Source of the DNA: Globodera rostochiensis
Lineage: Eukaryota; Nematoda; Chromadorea; Rhabditida; Heteroderidae
Direction: 5' to 3'
DNA length: 64,000 nt
Assembly (NCBI GenBank): GCA_018350325.1
Contig: JAEVLN010000003.1
Coordinates: 827,985-891,984 of the forward strand
Positions 11,523-22,773 of the stretch are shown one piece after another. How positions within the stretch are numbered: position 1 is the first letter of the stretch; the number at the start of each line of letters is the position of its first letter. A program made the position numbers and the translations under genes. Under the pieces are notes generated by a model, which saw only the letters and a program-made list of their open reading frames with translations, had not been told where the DNA came from and did not search any database.

Positions 11523-12010
11523 TATGCGGGCCCATCAGATGCTTTAAAAATTTTAATAAATTCAAAATTTTTTGGCCTATCAAATGCTTTAGAAGAATAT
11601 TAATTTTTTAATAATTAAACATGAAGATTAGAAACATTTTAAAAAAGTAGAGTTGATAAGGATCGAGACCAGAGGTGATCGAAACTCTATTTTTTCGACA
11701 AAAGAAAAAATTAATGTAGAGATGGTAATGTAAAATTAAGAGACAAAATTTATTTTAAAGTTTCACAAAATTTGCGCGACCGATCACTGATCAGGTCTTT
11801 TCAGTGTTTTTGCATTCGCGCTTTAACAGAAACACGCCGCCGCTCTCGCAGCTGTCGCGTTGGCTTACAGCTTGAAGCAACGGCTTTCCAAAGCTCTCTT
11901 CCGGTTCCGTGCTAAGCAATGGGCCTCTTGCTAAATTTAAAAAATTTTAAAGTTGTCAAAAAAACTTTTGGGAAGCGTTTTTTGAATTTAAACATTTGAC
12001 TATTTTCAAA
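11523..12010. other. Convergent spacer
   Basis: Between the 3' ends of two convergent genes. It is AT-rich, with a short GC-rich block at about 11775-11925 that shows no open frame with splice support. Nothing else seen. Confidence 0.5.
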
Positions 12011-12666
12011 TCACACACTTCGCGTCCGAAATTGGCGTCCAAATGGCGACGTGTTGTGCCCTGCGGCGGCGGTGTTGCCGAGGTTCATCTGAAACGGATT
12101 TGCTGGAGGCGCCGGGGCCGGTGTTCCGAGACTGCCCAATCCGTTGCCAAGCGCTTCAAAAAAACAATTGGGAATTTTTTAAAGAATTTTTTCTAAGCAT
12201 TTCACACCTCCAAATGGGTTCAAAAGGCTCAGCAACGATGGTGTAGAAGATGGCGCTCCGAGTAGGGATGGCGTAGGTGAAAAATCCATTATGGGCTGTC
12301 AAATTTGAATTAAGGAGGCTTACGGTATAACGAGAACCGGTAATCATTTAGGGATACTGTAATTGTAATTGTGACTACCATCGGCGCTGATTGGCTGAAC
12401 GGATTGTAGCCCATCGGAGAAGCAAATGACGAAGGCATGGCGCTGAACGGCGAGTACGCATAATACGGGTTAAATCCTGCAACAAAAAAATGGGTCAGTG
12501 ACAGAATCCTCAAAATGGGCTAAATTCAAACTCTACCGTATCCTCCTCCCCCATTGTACATGCTCATCATTGGGTCATAGTAAGTACCGTAGTACGGGTC
12601 AAACAGTTGTGCTCTTGCGCCGTTGACAAACAGTTGGAGGAGAAACAGGACCGTAGGATATAACAT
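12011..12666 (-). CDS. Secreted Tyr/Gly/Pro-rich protein
   Basis: Four exons on the minus strand: 12666-12537, 12476-12379, 12295-12208, 12153-12011, giving 152 residues with consistent phases (1, 0, 1). The signal peptide MLYPTVLFLLQLFVNGARA is followed by a Tyr/Met-rich segment (FDPYYGTYYDPMMSMYNG, then FNPYYAYSPFSAMPSSF), a Ser/Pro/Leu-rich segment (PTPSLLGAPSSTPSLL) and a Gly/Ala/Asn-rich end (NPFGGALGNGLGSLG; AGHNTSPFGRQFRTRSV). There is no cysteine in the mature part. The composition resembles the nearby gene at 6123-10464, and the two may serve the same extracellular material. No named family recognised. The ATG was chosen because it opens the signal peptide. Confidence 0.75.
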
Positions 12667-13902
12667 TTGGGTACTGTAGAGGGTAATTAGAAGTGTAGTT
12701 TCGAATTCCCGAAACCGTAATTTTCCGGAGCCAAAATCCCGAGTTTTGACTGGGGGTAGATCCCGGTAAATCAGGTTTTCCGTCTTATAAATTCCCGGGT
12801 TTAAGCTACGTTATTAATAGTGATATAATTGATACAGAAATTTCATGCCGCTCCGAACCCGGACGAAGAGGGCGTCATCTCCGACTCCCTACACGCCGCC
12901 CCCGACTGTCGTCCCCGACTCCCCGAACCCCGGACGAGCCAAAACCCGAACCGAAACTTCTCGGTGACGGTTATCCAACTAAACCGAGGAAGCGAGTCAA
13001 AAAATCCGGTTCTCCGGTCCGGGACCGAAAACCCCTACTCTTCTACTCAGAGATTGCCGATTCAAGAAAAGACCCCCCCCCCCCTCCCCTCCCGTTCAAA
13101 TGAAATTAGATTTTAAAATTGAAATTAAAAAATTCAGAATTTGCTTTTAGAAGCATTTTGGGGGTTCGTAAATTATGGTTAATTTTATTTATGCATAAAT
13201 TTGGAGTTGGAGATTTTATTGTGCAATAGTCGCGCGGGTCAAAGAATGGGAGCGCTCCTTGAGCGGGCTGAATGGAGGCGGGCGAGCATAAACTGGGGCA
13301 ATATTTATTTTAAGAGCAATTCTATTTTTGGTTCTTTCTTTTATTTGTTAGTGAACACTTGAAATTGGCGCATAAATTTCGACTCGGCAAGTCGTTGCGT
13401 TGCGTTTGGAGAAAAGTTCAAATAAATAAACTTTTTGTGGTCAAAATGGGGTTCAAAAACAAAATAAAAATTTATATATAATTAAATGTCGAAAATAAAG
13501 CACAAAGATTAAACGACAAATTAACGGTACGGTAAACAAAATATTGTAAAGACACTGAAAACATTTTCCATTTTGCTCATTTGAATTGCTCCTTAACGGG
13601 ATAGGATAATTATTGTTATCGAAAATATCGAATAGGTAATAGAATTTTTCTCGATTGATAGTATCACGATAATTATTGTATTTATTGTATCGTGCCGAAC
13701 ACTCCTCACGGCATTCAGGCAAACCGTGGCCAGCTCTATCGCTGAGCTACGGACTTCGTACCTTCATATAACTGCTCATATGTCATTTTCCCTCTCTTAA
13801 TGAACATGCAAAATAAATATAAAATTGTTTTGTTTTTTTGTAAAATAATAGCAATTTGGCCAAAAGGTTATTGGCATCTCTTCTTGTCAGCATCAGCATC
13901 AT
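12667..13902. other. Spacer with degenerate repeats and a tRNA-like relic
   Basis: GC-rich degenerate repeat sequence (TCCCGAG/CCCGGTA-type) occupies about 12700-13080. The open frame there has no splice or domain support. A tRNA-like A-box lies at 13733-13749 on the minus strand. The remainder is AT-rich. Confidence 0.45.
13690..13757 (-). pseudogene. tRNA-like relic (A-box conserved)
   Basis: On the minus strand, 13749-13733 reads TAGCTCAGCGATAGAGC, a near-consensus D-arm and A-box of tRNAs starting G/TCCGTAGCTC. The sequence after it does not fold into a good anticodon arm, the B-box (TGTTCGGCAC) is degenerate, and the acceptor ends do not pair. It is best read as a decayed tRNA or tRNA-derived SINE head. 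Confidence 0.4.
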
Positions 13903-15656
13903 CTATTTGGCTGTAAATGACAAACAAAACACTGGAGGGGCAATTTTTGTCGCTTGGGGCGTTAATTTTTTGCTTATTGTTTTTGCTTGGGACGATGTGT
14001 TCTTTTTGTTGTTTGATTCACTTTTTGGTGGCACTGCTTTTGTTGTCGCCGTTCCTGAACTAGGCGTTTTGTTGTTTTGACCCTCCAGCGCTTTGTTGGT
14101 TGTTGCTTGAGGCGTTGCTGTTGGCGTTGTAGATGAACACGTTTTGTTCAGTGCGGCTTCTGGCATTTTGTCTGGCACTGCCCGAGGCGATGTTTGCCCA
14201 CTGGTTGTTGCCGAAGGTTTCTTTGGCACAGCCGGCGGCGGCTTTATTGTGGTGCCCTCCGGCGATTTCCCCAATTGTTTTGGGCCCAATGAAAAAACGG
14301 GAGGCGGCGGTGCACCCGGCGCTAATTGGGCTCGTGCCACTGGTGGTGGCACCATGTTTCCGTTGTTGAACTTGATGATGTTGCCAGGGTCGCCTGAGAA
14401 AGGTTTCTTGACAAATAAATTATTGGAACTTTTTTAAATGAATTGTGTAAATATAAAAATAATTTAAATTTTATTTTCAATCGAACCCGTATATTCCACG
14501 CAACGACAAATTTCTTCTGATGACATTAGCAAACGAATTTTTTTGTGATCATCTTGACGCTGATACAGCATTTCCCCTTCGAAATCAAGCTAAATTATTT
14601 GCATAATTAAAATTACATTTAAAAGATAAAAGAAAGTTGAAGTTAAATATCAATAAATGAAATTATCATTAAAAATGTATATTATATTTTATGGAATATT
14701 TATACATAATTATTCAATTTTTTGATTTTGTAATTCTTTAAAACTTACCAGTCCGTATTTTCTGGCCCTAATCAGCATACCGACTAACTAAATAATTGCC
14801 TTTTTAGTGGTAAGAAAATTTACCGGTGTTTTACAAAAATCAAATAAAAAATTTCTTTTTTTTAACCTAAACATTTTTCTTTTCTTAAATTTTACCGGTT
14901 TGTCATAACTTTTCGGAACTTACCGTTTCTGAGATGCGACTGTACATGTAGAAGAGTGGGCCAAATCTTTAAGAAATAAAATGAATGTTTTTTTCTCTTA
15001 AAATTTCCAACTTTATGTAGCAATCCGGTGGCGTTCCGTCACCGTTTTGTTCGATCATTTCGCACAGAAAAATCACTTCGCGCATTACGTGCTCTCCGCC
15101 CTTTAAACAAATTTTATTTAAATATTTTTATATGCCAAAATTATGTAAATTAATTACTCTGACGCCGCGGGCCTGTGATTTGGTGCCAACCAAAGGCCTA
15201 AAAAATTTAAAAGAAATTAAAACAAATTTTTAGCCTGACCTGCCATAGTTCTCTGCTTTTTTGTCAAATTTTGGCGCTCCCGCATATTGCCGTGAGCCAT
15301 GCTCTCTGTACGTGAGATGCTAATTTGTAAGTGTAATTTAGTTAGGCAATAATGATGCTCGAGAATCACGGTCTCGAGTCTCAAAAACTCTCGGATTTTT
15401 TGCGCTCGAGTTTCGGGGTCAAGTTTTGAACTCGGATATCGGGGATTCTCGAGTTTCGGGGTCATGTCTTGAGCTGGGTCTCAAGTCTTGGCAAATTTTA
15501 GGGTTTAAGCATTACTATTAGGCGCCTATTCGGAAGGTTAATTTTAAAAAACACAAACATTTTGGCGTCATGCGCAGTTTGTTGAGCGGATGTGTTGAAT
15601 TTGGCCACCGTTTGGTCCACAGATTTGAGCCCCGGGTCGTGCTTGATCACCGGCAT
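13903..15656 (-). CDS. Costars-domain (STARS/ABRA-like) protein
   Basis: Eight exons on the minus strand: 15656-15555, 15319-15240, 15197-15158, 15100-15012, 14966-14924, 14787-14749, 14589-14487, 14393-13903; every phase closes, giving 328 residues. The N-terminus (KSVDQTVAKFN) resembles the VxKFN segment of STARS/ABRA proteins. The costars domain, about residues 75-160, contains GEHVMREVIFLCEMIEQNGD, FGPLFYMYSRISETLVGMLI and LLDFEGEMLYQRQDDHKKIR, which match the family's HVxREI..LC.II, F..LF.IY..IS, LVGxLxRARKxxL and FEGExLxQxxDDxxxI blocks. Costars proteins bind or regulate actin and SRF signalling. Residues after ~180 are a Pro, then Thr/Lys/Ser-rich tail (ARAQLAPGAPPPP; KKNTSSQAKTISKKLTPQ) not expected for ABRA, so this is a lineage-specific extension at the C-terminus. 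The assignment of the domain is confident; the exact orthologue is not. Confidence 0.85.
15340..15490. repeat. Degenerate GAGACTCGAG-type palindromic repeat
   Basis: Repeated CTCGAG, CTCGAGTTTCGGGGTC and GGTCTCAAGTCTTGG words resemble copies at about 17508, 24589, 30679, 37793 and 54251. It lies in the first intron of the costars gene. No intact terminal repeat or target duplication was found. Confidence 0.55.
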
Positions 15657-18600
15657 TTTAGAAAATATATTTGGCCACTATTTTTGTGAGAGGGGGTAAA
15701 ATCGGGCAATTTTAGTAAATGGAACGAACGCGTCCGTTCGGCTTAAGGGCAAATATGTATTATGAATTTTTAATTGAGACAAATGTTTTGAACTCATTCT
15801 TGAAAAAACTAACAAATAAAACAATTACCCTTTGGGGGAGCTTTTTGGAAATGTTTGTTTTCGTTTACCCCCGGTATGTAAAAGTGTTTAATTTTTAATG
15901 GGACCTCAAATGCTCGTTAGAAATTCTCCTCAGACGCCGGTGGGGAAAAGATTTATTTTCAGAAAAATTGAATTCATAATTTCTTTGAGAATTTGGAAGC
16001 TTTTCAGAGTTGAAAGAAGATTTGATTTTTTCTTGATTCTGATCAGAGGCTATATTATATTATATGTGTAGTGTTTTTGACGGCCTTTCCCGATCAATTG
16101 AATTGCTTAATTTTTTTGGGAGATTTTGAATATTTTTTATATTTTTTCTGATCACCGAATGTGGGCGGGTGGCTGAAGCTGTTCCGATCGGGGAAATGCT
16201 CTGAAAGTGATGGAGGGAATGAAGGAATGAAGCAGCTGGCATGGACGACGGACTCCCCGTGGAACAGTTGGCTTTATTGCCAAATTGATCGCAGCGATCT
16301 TCCGTTGCAGCAATTTTTGGGGCCAAAGCATCTGTGCGATGCTTTGCTTTGAAAATTTGTTTCGCTTAACGCATTTTTTCTATTTTGAAATCGGTTTTTT
16401 GAAAAGCCTAATTATTTGTTGCAATTAAACTTCATATAAAAAGGGTTTATCCGATTTAAAATGGGAAAACAAAAATGGGTCTCGGAACATAAAAGGCACA
16501 TTATTACAAATTTTTCTTCAAAATTATAATTTTATGTAAAACGCACATCTTATTTGTTAGGCAATTCTTCCACCAATTTGTCCATCTGAATACAATGATT
16601 AATGAGAAAAGAAGTAAATTTATTTTCTTGAAATTATACTAAAAACCAGAAAAGGAGCTAAAAGCTCTAAATGAAAATTTTTTGCAAACTGGCACCCCCA
16701 CTGGTGCTAGTGCTCAAAGAGAATATGAAATTAATAAATTTTAAATAATAAAAAAATATGGGAAATGTTTTAATAACAAAAAAATTCATTACATTTCTCA
16801 TTTTAGGTGAGTTATATTTAAATTTGAATAATTCCAGTTTTTCGGTGCACCTGAATTTTGCGATTTTCCAAATTTAGCATCTTTTGACCCGAATTTTCGC
16901 CCCCTGCCCCAAAACGCCCGCCTCTTGTGCTCCCTTAGGCTTAATGTAAACATTGGGGGGGGGGGGGGGGGAAGAGAAAGTGGTTTAGAACGTACACCCG
17001 CCCACCCAGCGCCCAGTGCTAAGCTTAAATGGTTCTTGAAGCAATTTTCTTTATCCTTTCAATTAAAATGCTTTCAAACAAAAAAAGTTTATTTTAATAT
17101 TAACATTTAAATAAAGATAACTGGCCAACCATAACAAACAAAGTTTGGGACCCAAACTTTAGCTTATTATTTGTTGTAAAAAATTTAATGGTTTTCAAAT
17201 GCAATATTTTTTTATTATTATATTATTATTTTAGCATTAGCATTAGCATTGGGTCTTCTTGTTTTGCTCGTAATGAAAGATTGTTATCATCTGCTTTTGC
17301 AAAAGGGAGATAAATGAGTGTTTGAAGAACGACAAGCTCAAAGAATTCCCGTTCCCGACCTGAAAGTTCACTAATTAATTAACATCCCTCCCCCCAATTT
17401 GCAATTGTTCCTTCGGTGGTTAATAATAATAATATTATCTTTGAAATAAAAAAATAATCATTTTTTATTGCGAGAGGAGAAAGCATTATTAGCAGCTAAA
17501 TTGCCAAACTCGAGAACCGAGACCCAAAAAAGAGGCGAGCTCGAGACCGAGACCTAACCCCAAAGACTCGAGACCGAGCAAATTTTCGAGTCGAGGGACT
17601 CTCGAACACCCCTACAAAGCATTAAAGGTTTTCTCAGCTGCTGCTGAACGCATAAATGTGCGCGCTTTACCTCTTGAACCGGGTTTTGACTTTTCGGTAC
17701 TGAAATGGCCTTTTAGATGGGGGCTAAAATGTCCAACTACCAAAATAACTCAGAAATTACACTAAAATACTTTTGTGTCGGTTTTTGGACCGAATTTGTC
17801 CGGATATCCCTAAAAGTTTCGGTTCACTGATTGCATTTTTAACAATTTATTGTCGTCAAAAAATGCAATAATTCCCGCAGAAAGTTCACCAAAATTCACA
17901 TTCTCTGCCCCAAAGGCGCGGCGGCGCAAATTTATTGCCCCCGGGGGGGGGGGGGGGCGCTGTCCGACACTCTTCCACAATAAATTCCGTGTTCAGCAAC
18001 TTTTTGTTTCCAATTTCATTAACCAAAAATTTGTTTTTTCGCTTTGTTTGCTTCAGCTCGGATCGGAGGTTGATTTTCTTTGCCTCCCTTCCCCTCCATT
18101 CTGCTGCAGATTCATTCCCCCCCCCAATATGCCCCCCCGCCCCAAAACACCCACCGCCTCCCCCCCCCGTGGTCATCATAAGTCTTTCCACCTCATTACA
18201 CAACACGCACTGCACTGCACAAACCAACCACCCACCAGCAACACCACCACTAATGGAAACGCTGTGGAAGAAGCGGGGGGGGGGGGGGAGGGGGAGACAA
18301 GTTCCTGGGCCTGGTTTAAAAGGTGTTCGCCGTCCGCATTTAGACTTTCCCGAATCCGGCATTCAGGTTCAGTATTTATGCCAAAACCCTGGGGCAAATT
18401 CTTTCGAGATACAATCGTAGAATGGCAGATACAAAATGCCGAGTTGTAATCGTGATCAGAAAAGCTTAAACTGGCCGAATTTTCACCCTATAAATTATTA
18501 CCTGCCTATTTTTTACAAAAAATATGGCACATATTTTTATATATTTCTAATTGAATTGTTTTGGTTATAACTTATAAGGGTTTTTGTTTGTCCCCTTCGC

Positions 18601-18793
18601 GAAGACATTAATTCAAAAGAAGACCTAATTATGTATCAGAAAAATGCTGACAGAAAACTTGTTACGAACAAAACGAAATTTTTTAAAACCTTAATACCAG
18701 TTGTTCTTTATTATGAAAAATAAAGAAACAAATTATTGGATGTTCCGATTGAACAACTTAAATATAACTCTTTTTAAGATTAAACACCGTTAA
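15657..18793. other. 3.1 kb intergenic region, mostly AT-rich
   Basis: Holds poly-G/C runs (about 16955-16971, 17944-17957, 18278-18290), a GAGACTCGAG-type repeat at 17508-17614, and a short GCATTA repeat near 17232-17250. Open frames at 16060-16352 and 17850-18450 run through low-complexity sequence in both strands with no consistent splice pattern and were not accepted. It contains the divergent promoters of the costars gene and the gene at 18794. Confidence 0.5.
17508..17614. repeat. GAGACTCGAG-type MITE-like repeat
   Basis: The right end reads GGGACTCTCGAACACCCCTA, whose complement TAGGGGTGTTCGAGAGTC resembles other ends in this window (TAGGGATGTCCGAGAGTCTC at 24589). The interior is made of CTCGAGACCGAGACC words. 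The left end is decayed. Confidence 0.5.
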
Positions 18794-21700
18794 ATGCCAT
18801 CATCATTTTCTACAATTTATTTTTTCTTTATTTTTATACTGTACAATTGTGGCATTGTGTTTTGTGCCAAAGATTACAAAAAAACGTCGGATTTGGCGGT
18901 TGCGGTGTTCAAGTTCATTTACAACAATGAACAGATTTGTGAGCAAAAAACTTAAATAACTTTTAATTTTAACACATTTAATTTTAAAAGAAAATATATT
19001 TTTTATTTTATATTGCCTTAGGTGGTGACATGTTTGCCAACGCTTCCTGGTTTCCGGCACGGCACAATTGTGAGCTGAGATGTCGGATGGACACGCAAAT
19101 TTGTCAAATGTCCGGCGAGGCCATGGCAATACGGCGACAGCGATGCCGTGAACGTGAGCAATTAATTAATTAGTCGAGTGATCCAGCCTGGGGCTGGCGC
19201 GTGGTCCGAAAAATGCCACGGTCGTGGTTTGCGGTTAAAAAATGCCGCGATCGCAATTCGCTACAGTCTCGATCACTTTTTAAATCGGAATTGTCTGTGA
19301 CAGATTACGATGAATATTGTCAATCGATAATATTGATCGCTCTTCATCCCGGATAAAATATATTTTGCTGATCGACAATATATTCGCTATTTTTGGACGC
19401 TTTTTGATTGGACATTACAAAGTCGGATCTCAAGTCCGGGCTTTTTACATGCCTAGAATGAGAATATTTTTTTTGTTTAAGTTCCACTGCAATGCCGTCG
19501 TCATCTGAAAAAATTGGTGGGCGGTGCCGAGCTGTACACAAAACCCAAAAAGCGTGGCAACCCCATGATGGAAAAGCAGAGGAACAGCGTGAACATCTCC
19601 AAGGAGACGCTGAGGGAAGCGCATGCCAAGCCGGTGCCTAAATTCGTTTAAAAATTTAATTTTGTCTCCGAAATCAGCTGTTGAACAACACAACAAAACC
19701 GCCTCGGCAAATTCGCATAAACACATCCTCAGCGCGTAGACCACCGCTGACGGCCGAGCTGGTACCGCTCGTCAAGGACCTCAGTGAAATTCTGATACAG
19801 CCCGCACAGTTTCACACTACAAGTAGGTCCTGATCAGATTTTTTTGTATAAATTGATCAGACCAAGCTTAATCTGGCCAGTTCATATAAGATTTGTTCAA
19901 AATTATGGGAAAAAATTTTAATAAAAAATATTTTGAACCTGGAATAATTGAAAATTAATTGATCAGAAATTGTTTAAATAGCAATGATCGGATGCCAATC
20001 ACTTTTTTTGTTTAGAATCAAATATTAGTAATTTTAAGTGTTACCTGAGGCTACAAAGGCCATTACGACGAGAAAACCGCTGGTGAAGCCATTGACAACA
20101 TTAAATGGAGAAAAGGCAACAATTTAATGGGCTTAAAATTAGGGGTGCTCCCCGACACTTCGGGGACGGGAATGTCATCAGGGTTCGGGGGCGAAAACTC
20201 CGACTAAAAACATCGGGGTTTAGGGTTTTTCCACTAAAATCCCTGAAATTTCGTGAACTTCGGGGTTCGAGAACGAAACCGCCGACCCAAAATGTCTGCT
20301 TTTGGGATCAGAAAGAAACGCTAATTAAAAGATTAATGAAATATATATTTTTTTTTAAAATCAAAGCCTTCAAAAAGTTCGGTGGCGAAGCCTAAGCATT
20401 TGCCAAGCCCCGTGGTGGACGACAGGCTGCAACGGATGTTTGAACAGCTGTACATTGAATCGACGACAACAACGGCCGATGGAAGTGCCGCGGTTGAAGT
20501 TAGTCGTTGAAAAACATAAATTTTTGATCACAAAAGCCTTTTTTTATTTGAGAAAACGATAACACTGCTGCCGACGAGTTCGAGCAGTAGCGGTGGCGGC
20601 ACTGCAGCAGCGGATGCACAACCGCAACAAAATGCAAGTCGAAATGAATTCAATAATTAAGTGTCAAACGATTAACTCCAAATTCTGCTTTTGTTGAATT
20701 GAAACGGAACAATTTTTCAGAAATATTTGACGCACAACACAACCTTGGCTTCTACCACAACCACCACCACAACAACAACAACATCTTCGCCTTCTGCTCG
20801 TCAAGAATGGCAAAGTGCCGAACTGGATCAACCATTTATGGGCGGCAATTCGTTCGGGCTAAACGCTTCATCGGAAGGAAATAGCACCGCCAGCAGCAGC
20901 AGAAAGGGTGGGTGACGACTGACTTATTTTCTCCAATGTTTCAATTGACAAATAAAATGATAAGAGTTTTAAAGTCGAAAGGAAGGAGTAAATAATTTTA
21001 TCTTTATAAATTCTTGGAAATTTATTTCTTTTTAAACTTTAAATTAGTTTTTTAGATCAGGCCGTTCAGGCGGCAGCTCCCCGACTGGCCGCAACCGACC
21101 GAAATGAAGTGTTCGGCCCTCCCTTAAACCCGTTCATTACCAACTACGAACAACAACAACAACAACAACAACAACAGCCTGAACTCGCAGAAACTTCGTC
21201 AGTTTGGATTATAAAAAAATAAAAATGTTTTATTTTAAGAAATAATGCCAACTCTGATGGATATGTAATTGGTGCCAACGCTCAAAACTCCACCCACTCT
21301 CCACCTTCATCATCACCATCAACATCCACACCCAGCAGGTTGGGAAGGCTTTGAATGGAGTATTTAAGCACTCACATAGTCGGGGGTTGCACAAAAGCCG
21401 GATGTCCGGGTGTTTAGGCAAATTTGAGGTTGAATTGTCCAAAACGAGTTGCAGCCAAATTACTCGGGAAGTCGGGCGAACACCCGGCGGGTTTGGAGCT
21501 GTTCAGTTCCGTCGAGAGCAAAAGGATGCCCGGCCCGGCTTTGTGTCCCCTATAAATTTAGAATAAAAAAAAGATTTTGTGCGGTTCAATCTTTTTTTTT
21601 TACTTTTTAGGGAACGAACACAAAATTTGCCGTGGTCTGGTCCAATCAACAATAATAATAATATGGAGAGGGGCACGGACAAAGTGGTGGAGATGATGCC

Positions 21701-22500
21701 AAAAACAATGGAGGAGGTGCACAGGTACGGTTGGGTACTGTAGGCGAATTTCTTTGGACAGGATGGGCATACTGTAAAGAGATTCTTTTACAAATCAGGC
21801 GTCAAATCCCGTGGTGGAATTGGCGCGAGTTCGCGGAGGCCTTGCGACAGCGGCCGCCCCCCTTCTACAGTAGTGCATCAACAGTCAACCCCCCGGCTGC
21901 TGGTGGCGGCATACTGTCGCTGGACAAAAGCGTGCGCTGCTGCCATTGGGCGCTCGAGGGGCTGTGCGATCGGAGTTGGCAGCGCGTCCGCGCATTGTGG
22001 TTGGAGTGCCAAATTTGAATTCAAATTATTACCGTACTTTTAGCCCAAAATCCTGCGGCACTCTGGTTTGCTCATGTGAGTGTTTTGCCAATTTTACGCA
22101 AATTAATATTTTCAAATTTAAAAAATCCACTAAACTTCAAGCAATCGACGGCACACTTTCCTGTAACCGTGCCATTGATGTGGACGTGATTGATTGCTAT
22201 GAGCAGCGCCGGCGGCAACCTTCTCGATCCCAGCCATTGGCAACAACACCGGCATGGCCTGAAGCAATCGTTGCGTCAGAGCGAACCAATTTTGGCGCCA
22301 AATTTGAATCGAACACAGTGTCACCGGAAGAGAATGATAATGTCGGCGGTGATAATGATGCTAATGATAATGCTAATGGTAATGCTAATGATGTTGCGGA
22401 ACGGCGGCAGCAGCAGCAGCAGCAGCAGCAAATGAGGTCGGCATTTGCTGTGGAGAAGGAAATGAAAATGTTCATTGAAAGCACAACCAGAGCAGTTTAA
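18794..22500 (+). CDS. Secreted Cys-rich / Thr-Gln-rich / ShKT-like protein
   Basis: Fourteen exons: 18794-18938, 19022-19153, 19482-19633, 19678-19826, 20050-20082, 20378-20498, 20553-20633, 20721-20907, 21056-21197, 21240-21338, 21611-21724, 21799-21999, 22044-22075, 22142-22500; 648 residues, all phases close. The signal peptide is about residues 1-25 (FFFIFILYNCGIVFCA). A first Cys module reads CGDMFANASWFPARHNCELR then CRMDTQICQM. The middle is a low-complexity linker with a Thr10 run, a polyQ run and Asn repeats. Near residues 490-540, CCHWALEGLCDRSWQRVRAL then CPKSCGTLVC has the CCxWAxxGxC...C..SC...C spacing of nematode ShKT-like modules. The tail is Asp/Asn- and Gln-rich. Intron 7 needs a GC donor (GCAAGT at 20634). 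The short exon 20050-20082 is the least certain. An extracellular structural or inhibitor role is inferred. Confidence 0.75.
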
Positions 22501-22508
22501 AATACTAA

Positions 22509-22514
22509 AATAAA
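22509..22514 (+). other. Candidate polyadenylation signal
   Basis: AATAAA nine bases after the stop codon of the gene ending at 22500. Confidence 0.5.
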
Positions 22515-22773
22515 ATTTAATTGAATCCGATTCGAACATAAAAATCTAAATACCTACATGAACTTCTTGAATGATGATAACATTTTTAGATTTTAAATTT
22601 TTTTTAATTGGGGTTTCGGCGCCTTAAATTCACAACAACTAATTAGGCGAATTCCAAAGCAAATTTACGATATTTACATATTTAAAAATCAATTATAAAC
22701 ATAATTTAGCCATTCCGATGAGATTACGTAAATTTTACTAAAATTACGGTAAAAATATAAATTAATTATTCAA

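Noticed and set aside
12829..13116. 95-codon plus-strand frame (Pro/Arg-rich)
   Set aside because: Falls in degenerate CCCGA/CCCCGAC repeat sequence and ends in a poly-C run.
16060..16352. Overlapping frames on both strands
   Set aside because: Neither has partner exons or a recognisable domain; cannot choose a strand.
17850..18450. Long frames with poly-Gly and poly-Pro on both strands
   Set aside because: Driven by G and C runs; no consistent intron structure.
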